64,000 bases of DNA from Membranipora membranacea (taxonomy: Eukaryota; Bryozoa; Gymnolaemata; Cheilostomatida; Membraniporidae), in contig OU612069.1 of the NCBI GenBank assembly GCA_914767715.1, forward strand, positions 4,650,001-4,714,000. Direction: 5' to 3'. The first letter of the stretch is position 1. Each line of letters begins with the position of its first letter. The position numbers were made by a program, and so were the translations under genes. The notes under the pieces are model-generated. The model had not been told where the DNA came from and did no database searches. It saw only the letters and a program-made list of their open reading frames with translations. Positions 45,401 to 60,400 of this stretch are shown here, piece by piece.

Positions 45401-48400
45401 ATCAACAGGTAGTTCCGATTCATTGCTGAGCAGATTGTGAAGTAATGCAGCTCTTATGATTCCTGTGGCTTTGAAATCATTGACCATGCTGACATACTCT
45501 CTTCTGTCCACAGGTCTTTCCTTATATCTGTAGGGTCTAAATTTGGTTATGCGATGTTCCCATGCTTGAGCATCTGCATGATCGTAAAGTGTCCTTATGA
45601 CATCAGCAAGAACTGAAGGGCGATGGAATAAATAGTCACTCAGCTTCTCAACGTCCTGAAACCACATTATTCTTCCTGCTTCTTTGACGTACTGCAAAGC
45701 ATGCTCAATGTGCTTACTGAAACCTTGTATGAAGTCAGTTACAGAAACATAAGGCTTTTGCTCTTCAGCAGTAAGCTTATTCAGCACTTCATACCAACTA
45801 CCGGGTATATCAGTGATCAGCTCAGCCCCTGCTTCCTTCAGTGCACTCTTTAGTGATTTGATATCCATCTTGCTCGATGAAGCCGAGAGCTCTAGTATTG
45901 TTGTGATCAGGGGCTGTGCTCTGTCGATGAAACATGTCATAGCGAAAAATGAGCTGTCAGGCATAGCAACACCCTCTTCTGATTGAATTACATCTAAACG
46001 CAGCTTCTCTGTTGCTGATAAAAGCTGTTTCTTCCTCAGTTTGAGGGTCTCGTTGCTAAGCAAATCACCATGAGTCAGTACGAGCACTGGTCTTCCTAGG
46101 TTTGGTTGTGATGTATATAGGTGTGCTATCCACTGGAAGCATACATCCTGAGCTGCAGCCTCTACTCCATGCGCATGTACTAAACTGTCAAACTCTGCTA
46201 TATCTACCACTAGAAGTGGTACAGATTGTACTTTGGCGTTCACTTGATAGGCAAGGTGATACACCTCATGCCCTCCCAAATCAGTGAATACCAACTTCAA
46301 TTTCTCATCCATGTCAGCCTCGCATACATTGAAGACACGTGTTGCCTCATCAAGCTTGATGTCGATATCGGAACGGGTTGTCAGCACACGCTGATCCTTC
46401 TGTACGCTCCTCACAATGCTTGTCTTTCCTGCTTTAGTCTTGCCTATGACTGTTACCGGAATGAGTCTGAAAATGTTATCTTTTTCAGCATGAAGATCAT
46501 GCAGATACTTCCTTACAGCTTCTATACCCTGTATGCAGACAGCATAGGGAGGAGATACTAGTGCTTCGCAGTCGTCACATTCGAAGGTCTTTAGCGTGCT
46601 GATATTGAAGATACTTTCAGGTATAGAGGAGAGTGATCTGTTTCCGCCAATATGAAGTCCTTCCAGTTGGGTGAGTTGCCCCAGGCTGCATGAAAAAATA
46701 AAAATATATTTAATTTCAATCATAATGAGCGTTGCCGACATGGGGATGAACTTTTAGTCATGACTAGACAAGTGCAAGGTACAGTGAGTGGTATGGTGGG
46801 TTGGCCAAGGTTGCACAAGAAGATACAAATGTGTTGAAATTTGGGGAAAATGGCGCAGTCATTGCAGCCTCGCCCTCAAGGCACACACTATTTCGCCGCC
46901 ACGATGTGGTGAGTGACTAACCCTTGTGATTTTAACCAACATTTTTAAAGCCAACTAATGACTTACTACTAAATTGTGAGTTTGTTACTTGCAACAGGGC
47001 CAAATGATATCCAGCATCACAACACCCGCTATCCCAGCAAATTAAAAAAAAGTTTACTTTCATTTATTTTTCAATGTAATGCAATGTAATGTAGAATAAT
47101 AAGTCATTCTTTCGTTTGTTATTTATCACTTCTGTTGTGACAGCTCATCCCCACCCTATTAATTTGATCAAAATTGTAGCGCTGATTGTTTTTCATCCTT
47201 CTGCTAATATGCTAATCAATTTCAACCTAAGACCACCTCCAGTATGCAGTAAATTTATTACTTTGTGAGGCCTTACGTTGCATTCTAGGCTTTGGGGGTC
47301 GGGGTTACTCCCTGAACCCTGAATCGGGGGTGTGGATGGGGAGGGGGGGGGGGGGGGGGCTTACAGCGCTTCTCCCAAAGCTGAGATTAATTGATATTAC
47401 TGTGCTGCACAGGATAGTCTACGATGGTGGCAGGTTCACATTCAAAAGCTAGAAGTCACTCCTGTTTAGGGAGCCCTGATCTGAGCAACCCTGATTGTCA
47501 CAATAAACAACATGGAAAATGAATTATGGTGATCTATTGACAATATTAGTAAAATTAGTAATTCAAAGATCCTTGAACTGAGGAAATTTTAAATTTGATA
47601 GGCCACATAATCATGATAACAGCGTTATTTCGCTCTTTTTTTCAGTGACAAAGTTCTCTTATTCACTTGTAATTGGCTTCATTTAGTTATTTTTACAGGA
47701 TAATACACACTTGGCATCGTAACTTTCAACATAATCTTACTTGATAGAGTTGAAAGTCTCAGATTCTCACTATCAAAAAACTTGTCTTATTGACTTACTG
47801 TACAAATTATTTTTATTTTAAATTGGTACACAGTTGATTTATTATTACATGAGGTGATGAGGACTAATTAATTTGCTTAATATAGTCTCATCAAACTGCA
47901 TTTTTGTTCTGGTCGATTTTCTTGCTAATTGCCAAAAATAGATATAATTAATCAAATTAATATTATGCCTTATTGATAACTTCCCTCATACTAGGAAAGG
48001 TTGCTCCGACATAATAAAATGATAATAATAATAATGAAAATTTCGCTAGTTATAATAATGAGATATGTTTGTATTATGCACATGTATTATTGGATTAATA
48101 AGTATTGCCCCTCATGTGAATGGAAGGAGACAACTCAATAGAGCGATCAAGATTGATACAATACCTGATAGTTATTTTGTATCAAGTTTGCCCTGTAAAC
48201 TTAACAAAGTTAGAAAAGGTTACAGTCCAGTAGACCTAGGATAGGTAAGATGTACTCCATCCCATAGAAAGCTAAGTAAAGTAGATATTTCATGTCAGCT
48301 TGGAAAAGCTCCTTTGGGGTATGTACTGAAATGCCGATAAACTGAAAACCCAACATTAGGAGCATAGGGCACCACTGGAAAGTGCTGCATTGCACCCTCA

Positions 48401-51400
48401 AGGATTATTACTTTCCCTAGATTTTTTATAGATCAGTTTTTGAGAATTTGCACCGGTATTGTGATATTTCAGACAGTTTAAATGACACATAATATTATAT
48501 CAAACCTAATTTCAATTCGGTAAATTGCAATTCAAATGTGTATGCAGCATTAATTTGAAGAGTTTTAAGATATAACATCCTTTGCTGGTGTCTTACTGAA
48601 CATTGTTCCAGTTATGCATCTTCCAAAATACTATTTCCAAGGTGATATAGAAACATTGCGGCAGCAGAATTCATATCCCATTACACTCATGCTATTTGTT
48701 GAGAGGACAATCCAATGCTCTAATATTATTGGAATGAAAAGTATCACCATTATGATGAGAAAAAGCACTGAACGTTGTGACAGTTTTATAAAAAAACATT
48801 ACCACAATGCATCTCATTTTGAACATTATCAGTGGCTATGAGGTGGTTGTCACAGCATTATAAAACAAACTTCATGAGATGATCATAAAATAATGCTGTA
48901 GTGATGGAAGAACTGTGATGCTATAACATTGGTAAAATTTGAATACTTTTTGATAGCATGATCATAACATCATGAAAGTGCTAATTATAAGCTGTATTCT
49001 CACATTTAACAGTGATGTATCATCATGTCAAAAATAATTTTTGACTAATACTAAGAAGCAAAGATTCTGCTATAACTGAATCTGAACATTGTGATTACCA
49101 TTCTGTATCCTATTAGACAATAACCCAATCCTATCATTTACACACCATGTAATACTTGAAAAATTTGTATGCGATACGATGTTACATTGTTCACCGTTTG
49201 CTGGGTTTTTGACCTTCATTTTTTAACAAGAAGTCAAACAGTTTTTAGGTTATGGAATATAGGGATCACAAAAATTCTCAGGGATCAATATATTATTAGC
49301 ATTTATAAACTTGGATTGTCAGCATTGTGATAGGTAAACTATAAAAAAATCCTTTTCTTTTATATCTACTGGTAGGTACATATAACAATTGTCTTAAACA
49401 AACTGCTCACATGGATTTGTAAATAAAAGGCAATATCTCCTTGTCTAGCATACTCAGCAAGTCATCATGGAAAAGGTAATAAAACTGCCAACACAGGTCT
49501 CCAAAATTTAAATTCACACTTCCGCTTTTGAATCTTACTAATCGCAGTCACGTAGATATGTTGGTGGTTGGTTGTTTGACTGATCTAAATACAACAGCTT
49601 TATTTTCAGTTTTAACGCTTTGTATATTTGGTATTTATTACAAGTCATTGCCATCATCTTAAGGGCAAATCCTCCACCTGTACTATTTAAATATTTACAA
49701 ACATATCCAACTGTCAACAAATAGTCCATTGAAATAATGAAAGTGAAAGATTTGAAAGAGTTCCAAAAAAGTCGCCACCTCCATAAATGGGGTGCAATCA
49801 TAGACTTGATTATACACCTAGACATGACACTATATGGATAGTGAGGCACTAAGGGACTTAATTGTGGGCAACAAACGTCATTGGAAGGTGTAGAGGCAAT
49901 GATGCTATCATTGATTTTCCGTCCACAATCCAGGTTTTTTAATCATAACTAGATCAATTTCGATCGGATTTTGAGTTTGAAAATTACAATAGATTTAGCA
50001 GCTTATCTCATTTACGGCAAAACAGATTTGGAAGTCAGTGACCTGTTACCCCACAAACTTGATATACATATAGAAAGTCTTTTGTTCTGCTACACAAAAT
50101 CCACAAGAAATTTAGAAGAATAGAAACAAAAGACAGTGGATATTCTAGTTTGTATCAACTGTTGTGTCATTTGATTGAAAGCCCAGCAATTTTGAATTCG
50201 GCACCCTATACTAGAATTGAATGTAAATGCTAATTTCATGTATTTAATTTGGCCCTCAAATCGATTCCACACCGAGATATGGAAACATAGTGACTTTGAA
50301 ATAGAATTTCAATGGGCAAAAAATGTTGCTAAACTGAACTAATACTAAGCAAAAGTAATGGATAAAAATTCATGCAGCAGCGTTGAATTTTTGTCAATTG
50401 TAACTTTGATAACATCCGAAAATTAACAAGTGTTATTATTAATACACACAATTAAATTTTATTTTGATTCTGATATTTTTAAATATACCTATCGTATACC
50501 ATGATCACTGAGTTAGAACTTTATCGACATTGAGTGCCTCACTTTAGCTATATGTAGTGTCCTGTCTAGTTTTATAATTAAGTCTATGGGTAAGTGGCTG
50601 ACAGGATACCTGACCGTCAGCCTGTGTCCATGCGGACACAGTTAGGGGGGGGGGACAACCTGTACTGTACTGGTACAGACGGAAAGGCACCTTGTTTTAA
50701 TGATCAGAAAAATTTTGCTGAACAGGCATGGGCGGATAGTCAAAACGGAATGCCCAACTGCTTCAGCTTGATCTGAAGCCTTTACCGACTGGCCCCTAGT
50801 GTATTTACATTATTGCTAGCATGGTGCCTAGTTGACATTATGCTGAGAACAGCTTAAAATTAAGAGATTGTATGTGCCAGTCAAAAGTCTTCATCCAAAG
50901 GAACAGATGTTATAGCTCGTGTAAAATTTACACAAATTTGGAGCAGTCAAGTGCTCTAAAAAGCAAGATTGCTCTTGTATGATGACTGTAATGACTAAAT
51001 ACTTTAAAACACCACCTGTATTACTGACCCTTATTTGAGCAGACCTAAATAGACCTACATGAGCATGCATGCAATGACTTGTTCATGTTCTAGCTTGAAA
51101 TTAAAAAATCCAATCAAAGGAAGCAAGTATTTTCACATTTACTGCACGGCACTTAGACGTACTTCTTGTGTTACACTTGTTTAGACAAAGAGGGGAATAA
51201 GTGACAATAACAGCTGCAGGTACTCCCATTATTATGTCATAAGACTGATCAGTGTAAACATCCCTCAATCTCTAGCCCACAGTTGGTGATGCTCAGTTCC
51301 TTTTGCAATCATTGGTCTAAGCCAAGATCTTGCCAATGCGACGCCCATTGAACTAAGTCACAATATATCGAAACATTCTATTGGAAACCAATCTGATCAA

Positions 51401-54400
51401 ACACCTGTTTTCTCTCGACATACTCATTCGAGAAAAAACTACTGCAGCTCGTCTAGCATTCCTGTTTAAGGAGAGCGAGTTGTGACGTTATGACAGTGTC
51501 TTATTTTGATTTTGTTTTTATTTTCTCAAACTAATTTTTCAGAACATGTCCTTCATGCGGTTCGACAAATTTAAATATTTAGGAGAAATTTTGGTAAAAA
51601 TTTAAATTTAAAATCCCATCTCATTGAGATAAAACCCACTCATAGCAAACTTTAAGAGAAATCATGTTAATCAAAGGTAGCAAAGTAATTGTACAAACAG
51701 TCTGATATACTACTGTTGCGAGCATCTGACTCACCTGTTTGGAAGGCTGGTCAAGCCACAGCCCCAAGCCTCTATAGTCTTCAATGATTGAATTTGCCCC
51801 AATCCTGCAGGTAGTTTCTTTAGGCCTTTATTGTTACGAACATCTAACGACTCCAGTCCTGGCAGTGTGCAGATGCTGTGGAGGAGAAATAATGTAACGT
51901 TAAAATACCATGCAATACTGCTTGTCAGTTGATGGAGTAAACACAGTTGAGCAACACATTTTATTAATGAGAGAAAGTTTTAGATTGATCAATTACCTAG
52001 GGAGAGTTGTACCCATCAGATTTAGAGTTTTCTGTCTGAATAAATTTGGGTTTCCGTCTCATTGGATACTCCTGAGACAGGATCTAGACTAGTTCGCTTT
52101 AAATCAGTCAGCCAATAAAGAAAAATGGTTGACTACTAAACAAAATGGTTGGTTACATAAATGGTTGACCAATCTGAAGGGGTCTAATAGCGTGTGACAT
52201 CCCAAAGCATGAGTGGAGTGTTATATTGGATGTCTTAAGGGCGATGCTTCAATTCCTGATGCCAGCGACCTCACTGTTTGTAGGCAGGTCAGAGCACGTA
52301 TATGGGCTACCCGAACCCATGACCGTCAATGCATGCTCGCTATAAGTGAGTTACACTCTAAACCTATGCCACATTCTCCTAAATCCATCATATTTTTGTT
52401 AGCACTCCTAGCAAAGGCGTATACCCATTTGTGTTGGCTAAATAAATCATCACAATACAGAGTCCCTATATAAGGAAGATCTTTCAGGACCGACAGAGCC
52501 AGTATATCGTGGAGGCATGTGTCAAATGAGATCCACGGTTACACTAGCTTGATAAGCGCTTCTAGATAGCTGGACTCAGGAGGCTCTACTCGTCTTAGAC
52601 CAACTTTCCTCAATTGAATAGTATAAAACCCATTCACTTTCCTGACAATCAGATATATGACAAAGTTCAAGATCCTGAGTTAAATTTTGTGTGGATCCAA
52701 ACTTTATCCGCGGGTGATAAACATAATCTAGCTCAATATCTTGGGCATATACATTGAAATTACAACAATTATATACTTGAATAAACTTGTTAAGATATTA
52801 AACATTGAAATAAGATTGGAAACCAACCAAGACCAATTGTGCCTATTGTGCCAATCGAGCCCCACTGGGGGAGCTTTCATTGTTGATTGTTCCAGCCCCC
52901 AGCACCCTCGGGTGTATACCTCTCCTTAAACATTGAAATAAGATTGGAAACCAACCAAGGCCAATTGTGCCTAAGACCAGTTTTTAACTTTTGACTTTGC
53001 CTGTTGAGATTTTCTGGTAAATTACCACATTTGAATCGTCACCATTGATAATTTAGCTCTTGATCAGAATATTGTTTAAGATGTAGTATTAACAATGTTT
53101 AGTCTTTGGTAGTAACAGTATAAGGCTCCCTGTAGCGGATTATAATTGTACTTGTTGCATTTCGGACATAGGATTATTGTGCTCGACATCTTGATCGAAT
53201 TGAAAGCTTGTCGTATAAGATGCTTTGTTTAGACAAAGAGAGTAGTCGAAGGCTATGCTCTCTGATGTATTGCGCAATTGTAAGTGTTCTGCAGTCCATT
53301 GATAAACATGTTAAATGTCTTCTTTGTACAATTCACATTGTAGCAAAAAAACAAAGCTTAATCAGGAAGTGATAATCACTAAATTTAGTCGATACTTAAT
53401 AAAATGAGGGAGGAATTTGACATGCTGAGTCAAGCTTGGCGCTATCAATTCGTAAGGTTCAATGCTAAGGGTTTATATTTGTAAGATGAGTGATCAAATT
53501 GGTGCAAAGCTATAGTATTATTACCTCGAGTGCAAAGACAGTTTTAACTAGATGTACGAGCGAATTTGTTGCCCTCAATTATTTGTTGATTAAGAACAGG
53601 CACAAGCTGGCCCAGGATAGCAAATTAAGGTGGAAAAATGATAATGTATTTGAGCATCATGTTATGTTATCATTATCAATGATTCTTCTATACATATGAG
53701 TTGTTGCAAAATACTCAATATTAAACTCAGCTCAACTTAAATATTCATTGTTAGAGCTGCGGTGTGAGATAACAATAGCAGCCCAATGGCAATGATATTA
53801 TTATCATTGAAATGTATAGACAGACAATGCCCTAAGAATGAATGTTATGTGTATTCATTGAATTGTAAGCTTGTCAGTCCAAACTAGGCCTCAACTAAAA
53901 GTATAAACTTCTGGAATTTAAACTTCTAAACTTCTAAATTGCTATAAAAATGTACTTTTTTTGCGATAACCCTTCTCAAAGAATGCTGAATCTATTTTAG
54001 TAAAAATGTATACCCAGCATCAACATGACGAATAAGTCTGTGAATTTTCGAGTTAACACGGTTATTTTTGACCCTATATAACTTTGTTGAAAGTCAAAAA
54101 GTAATAAATGCATCAAAAAGTACTGTTTTTTTAGACTTTATGGTTATTTGTTTTAAGATTTTACAACATAAAACCAAAATAAACATAGTTGCAGGTTAAT
54201 AGGAAGCTAAGTGAGTTTTTTGAAGAGTATAAGGCAAACTAAGTTTGAGGTAGGGAGAGATAACAAGGAAAGTGGGGAAGAAGTATAAGTCACTGAGTTA
54301 GGATGCAAGTTATGCGATTCAATTGATCAGTTGATAGTGACATTTCACTCCATCCAAAAAAATATGGAACATTGACTAGCCTTTGCTTCTGACTGGTATA

Positions 54401-57400
54401 ATTGTTATAAATTGTTACTCAATGCATCAAAGACAGATGTAATGACCTCATCCTATTTCGATACTGATTTGATTTTCTCAAACTTATTTTTCAGGGCATG
54501 ACCTTCAAGCGGTCTGACAAACTGAAACATAAATCAGTTTGAGAAAAATGAGATAAAAGTATGAAATTTAAATCCAATGTCAATGAGATTGCACGAAACC
54601 TAACCCAATCAGAGCAAGCTTTGAGAGAAATCGTAAGTTTTTGAATGGAACGTTAGCTGCAGTCGTGTAGGCAGGGTAAATAAAACCGAAGATTGAATAT
54701 TCCACTCCATTTCCTTGTTTACCTAATTAATATTTTTAAAAGAGATGCTTAAACATCAGGAATCTAAATTGGCATAAACCTGAGACAAGACAAAGGCATA
54801 TCAATTCCACCATCAAGTGGTACCATTATTTATACCTCTCAACAGTTTTAAAATGTATATAAGTGATGATGAAATAATAGTTTGAATTAAGGTTGTATCC
54901 CTAACCATGTGGATTCATATTTTGTGGGTTGATCTGTGGCTGTTATTTGAGATTACTGTAATGTTGTAAGTGAGCACACCTAATTGAGCAGTTGAAGGCG
55001 ATAATTTGGCTTTTATTCAAATTGTGTAGCCTGCTATATGTTCATAACCTTTGTTTGGGATACCACCATGGTTAAGATAAGTGTGTATACATATTCAGTT
55101 CTAATTTATATCACATCGAAAACTTGTTGTAATAAATTGATACTTAATGCATCAACGACAGATTTTATGGCCTTGTCCTATTTCGATATTGATTTGAATT
55201 TCTCAAATTTTTTTTCAGTGAATGTCCTTCAAGCAGTCTGAAAAACTAAAACATAAAGCAATTTGGAGAAAAGTGAGATAAACGTATGAAATTTAAATCC
55301 AATGTCAATGAGATTGAACGTAACCTAACCCAATCAGAGCAAACTTTGAGAGAAATCGTAAGTTATGAATGGAACGTAAGCTGCAGTCGTGTAGGCAGGG
55401 TAAATAAAACCAAAGATTGAATATTCCACTCTAATTCCTTATTGCTCTAATAAATATAATTGAAGTAGTCCTAAGAGTCGATAACAGATGCTTAAACATC
55501 ATGAATCTAAATTGACATAAACCTGAGACAAGACAAATGTATATCGATTCCACCATCAAGTGGTACCATTAATTATACCTCTGAACAGTTTTAAAATGTA
55601 TATAAGGGATGATGAAATAATAGCTGAATTAAGGTTGTATCCCTAACCATGTGGTTTCAAAATTCTTAGGTGGACCCGTGGCCGTTTTTTGAGATTAATG
55701 TAATGTTGTAAGTCCGGAAACCTAATTCAGCCAGTTGAATGCGAGAAATTGGCTTTCATTCAAATCGTGTAGCTTGCTGTATTGTCATAACTTTTCTGTG
55801 TGATGCTACCATGGTTATGATAATTGTGTATACATTTTTCGTTTTTTATTAGGATATATTTTCTTATTTACGTGTTCTGCGGCTAGCTGTATACCAAACC
55901 TGTTTCTCGGTTTGAACTTAACTTTGAGAAGCCTAGGTGATGACAGTGATATATTGAGTTGTTTCTTCTAAAATCTTTCATACAAGTAAGTTTTTGCAGA
56001 GAGCAAGTGTCGTTATAAATGACTTCTTAATTGTTGTGATGTTTTTATTACGTCCTCTCAAGCAAAGTTTTATTTGTTTTACTCTTTCACTTGAGCTTTT
56101 AAGCAGGCAATCTGAGAGTAGCCACATCTTTGCGTCTTGATCTTAAATATATTTCACAGAGCAAGAAGGTCCTAATTCATAATAAAAAAGCTATAATCAA
56201 TAATTTGGCTTGCGCCATAAACAGAATCAAATTTATCCCTGTTGTCAGGGGAACACCACGGCCACTTGGATTTAATAAAAAATTGAAAAGTAATAAATGT
56301 ATTACAGAATAGGTGCTCAATTAGTCTGTGTCGCAATTTCTTACAATTCAGATGTTTCTGTCCAGTGACAAGCAATGTATTATAAGTAACACCAAACAAT
56401 ACTTAATAACTCCGCGAGGTATGTAGGCCTATTACCATACAATACCATTCATTTACTATATGTGTGTTACCCACTCATTACGAAGTGCAGTGAAGTGAAA
56501 AAGGTATGTTTGTCATCTAACATGTCAGCTCTTTGTTGTTTGATCTCAATCAAAATTTGAATGCAGTACATGCCTGGCACTTTTACTCTGAATAATATAA
56601 GAAAATATGACTGTGTATACAGAAGCTTACTATATCAGCCGAATGATTACTGAAAATAACACGAAGGCTCTCAAAAATGATTGATCCTACTAATCTGTGA
56701 CTTCCACTTGTACAAAGACAGCCAGAGCTTGACAGTTGTATCATCACGAAATGCAGCGGTGTTTCTTATATCAATTAGTTATTGATATACAGGCAGCTGA
56801 ATAGGGTGCTATATTGTGGATTTAAGGTTGATTGTATGATGAGACAGATCTTGACGAAAAACTTCCTGAGAAATTTATCCCCCTTGGTTTACAAGATTGT
56901 GCCAATTTTCTACCTCAACAGGTATTTTTCAATTAATCCTTATTAATAAATGTTTTATTGGGCTTCGTGAAATATTAAGAGAATGAAAACAGGATTAACA
57001 TGGAATCACTGGTTGCCAAGAAATTCGCATGTGAAGAGTTTTCATGCAAAAGTTTACAAGATCACTTTGCAGTGAGGGTAAGCCAACGACTAACTGAGTA
57101 CCAAATTGTGAATTACTTGCAACAGGGTCAACTGGTACCAAGTTGCAGTACACCTCCCATCTCTACAAATTCAATGAAGATTTAGCTCGATTTGATTTTG
57201 ATTCAGGCATGAACTGATTTTGGCCGACAACCGTAATGTAAAATGATGAGCTATTGGTTTTTTTTGAGATATCACTTTTGTTGTGGCAGCTCATGCCTGC
57301 CCATTTAATTGTTGATTGTTTTATTCCTTTGATAATTTTCAAATCAAGTTTTACCTAAAACACGCCTTCAAGACCCAGTAAATTTATTAATTTGTAGGGC

Positions 57401-60400
57401 CCCGTTGGAGGGAGGGGCGGGGGGCTTACAGCGCCTCTGTCAAACCAAAAAAGCTTTATCTCTTTCACCCTAGAGTTTATTTGGTGTTCCACTGCGTTGA
57501 ACAGGATAGTCAGTGATGACAGGATCACATCTGAAAGCTAAAAATCCCTCCTGATTTGGAAGCCCTAACCTGAGCAACCCTGATTATCACAACAAACAAC
57601 ATTTTAAATGATTTATATTTAGATATGTTTATAATCTTAGCAATCTAAGAAGTTGTACCCATTTGGTATTTTCTTAAAAAATAGTAATTGATAGATCATT
57701 GAACTGAGGAAGTTCTAAGTTGAATTCCTTGTTGAAAAGGATGTCAAATAACTCTATTTTAGTAAAAAGAGTTTTCGTACTTGATAGTTATCGGCTAAAT
57801 TGTAGTAATTGCTACGGGATAATACACCCTAGGCATTTGTACTTTTGAACTTAATATAACTAAGTGGTGTTGGAAATCTCAGATTATCTTTATCTTTACC
57901 AGAAAGTCATGACGTAATGGAATCATTTGCCCATAATCAAGTTATAGATGTTGCTAAACTGGTTTGGCAGATCAAGCAATATTTATCAAGCTGGTCTACA
58001 TTGCCATACAGAGCAGCACCAACCTTCCTTGCACTAATTAACAACAGTCCAAGGCTGTGAATATCATCCATAAACACTATTGATTTGATGACTGCTGGCC
58101 TGATTCATACCTGGGGTGTATTGCTATGTAGGCGAATTGAGCTTTTCAATCCAAGAATATTTCTTGCCAAAGTTATTGTTATTATTATAATTACCAAATT
58201 AGGTAAATTCGCGACCTTGGTATATATATTAAATAATCAATAAATAATCAATGGAAATCCCATTTTCATTGGGCAATCCAACTGAATCCAACTTGAATTC
58301 AAGTTGTCTCCCTATTACCGATGAGGAGATAATTCTAAGTTTCATGTCAATATCATCGAAAAACCGTATACCTAATCATAAAGTCTATTCAGTTGGGTTT
58401 CCCCATGAAAATGATTATAATTAATGATTATTTAATATAGATACCAAGGTCGCGAAGTTACCTATTATAGATTCACTTAGTTGTTTTTATAAATACAGGA
58501 TATTTAAGTGAGAGATGTGGAGTGAAAGTCATCACACATATTATCCTGAATTAATATAACAAAATATATTATTGTGATAAAATTATTGTTATTAAAGTAC
58601 TGTACAACCATCGGTTAGAAACTGTGTCGTTTGCTTTTTTAAGCCTGCATGGCAAGAATAAGTACAATTTTTAACAGCCTGGTAAGAGCGCTTGAATTTT
58701 TAAGAACAGAATTCCTAATTTGGCAATACGTGGGCGTAGACTTGTGATACAGATAGTAGTTTGAACTTGATCTGTGCTGCTCAAAATTACTTATTATTAT
58801 TATGATTTATTATGATATTCATTGTTTATTTGAGCCAATTGTTATATATTGAATGAAATTATTTTCAGTTCCACAAACTATGAGCCAGCCTGCCAGCGTG
58901 TCCGACAATCAACAAAACTAATCAGGTGGTAACGACTGTGATAATAATTAATTTCCCTTTTTGTTTGCCGTATATACTTTCGAGAAATAAACTGCTTCAG
59001 TTACACAAATTAAGAAAGTATAGCCTCATATCTGACTGTGCATTGATACAATGGCAAATAATTGATTTTTTTTAAACACCCACCAGAGGTGTGCGGCTGA
59101 TGGGATTCCAAACTGTCACCCCGTGTTAATGTGTCTTTTGCCCATCTGTTGGACACATTTGACGGGACAACCTGTACTGAAAAGGCATAGGCAGATGGAA
59201 AATTTGTTTTAATGGACTGATAGTTTTAGCTGGACGGTTAGACCAAATTGAATGGCCAATTTTTTTTTCAGCTCAATGACTTCCTCCCACTAGCTCTAAA
59301 TGAAATTACATTGGCAGCAAAGCGTTTTTGGACTGATCAATCTAGCGAGCCACCTGGGAAAGAGGTATGTGTTGGGTATACCGTTAATTGCCTCCATTTT
59401 TTATAGGAACAGAGGGGCAACAAAAATATCCTTCATCTCTAGCCCACATTTTGTGAAACTCACTTCTTTTTGCAATCATTGATTTAAGTTTCATATATTT
59501 CCAATGCAACGTCAATCGAACCAAATCACAATAATATTGAAGCAGTCTTTTAGAAACATGTCTTTGATTTGGTCAATCACTGATTTTCTCTTGACATACT
59601 CATTCGAGAAGAAAATACTGCAGCCTGTCTAGCAATCCTGTATAAGGAGGGCAAGTTGTGCTACTGTCGAGATATTTGAATACTAGATGCATAAAAATGA
59701 CACAAAGAGAAGGCAATGTAAATTTTAAAATGTCCAGTTATGTCTTTTCTCTCTACATGAGAGCTCCAATTCAGTGTCGATCAATGAAACTTAATAGATG
59801 ACCAATTTTGAATTGTGTGCATGATAAATATTGCCAATATTGTTAAATTGCTAATCTCGAAACAAAATATAATTGCATATGTATGTGCTTTCATTTTCCT
59901 TGCGCCTAATTGAATCGATGATGCATTAACTAAATTATTTGCACTTAAAACCGGAGTTCCCAATTTGATGTTGTCCTCAAAGGAAAGTTGGCGTAATGGG
60001 GTCAGATCAATGTTGTCCTGACCTCTGTTAGCTCCGCTGTAGGGAAGCGCATCTTGGTTACTCAAAGGTAACTGTTGCAAGTATCTGACTCACATATTTG
60101 TTTCAGATATTAATAGGTATTTCTAGTGATGCAAGTTGCGTGATTCAGATGTGAAACTCAATCTATAATTGCCGACTAAAAATATAGACTTAATATGTAA
60201 ATATAAATGCTTAATTAAACTTTTTTTAGTGATGCATTTTATGCGATGTGATTCAATTTATCAATCCATAGTGAAATTGCACTCCATCCATAAAAAATGT
60301 GGAATATTCACTAGCCTTAGCTTCTGACTGGTATAATTGTGATGCATTGATACTCTATGCATCAAAGACAAATGTTTTGACAGTCTCCTATTTTGACTTT

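Larger units (their letters stand above)
54380..55850. repeat. ~730-bp tandem duplication with LINE relics
   Basis: AGTCGTGTAGGCAGGGTAAA at 54661 recurs at 55385, and GGTTGTATCCCTAACCATGT at 54891 recurs at 55633. The copies span about 54380-55110 and 55112-55850. Both carry plus-strand RT relic codons, and part of the unit appears a third time at 60930-61230. Confidence 0.83.

Noticed and set aside
47340-47361. G-quadruplex regulatory element
   Set aside because: A homopolymeric G-run in an intron; its exact length is unreliable in assemblies and nothing links it to regulation.
59781-60080. 99-residue minus-strand frame as an additional receptor exon
   Set aside because: No LRR pattern and no acceptor/donor in the phase required by the flanking exons.
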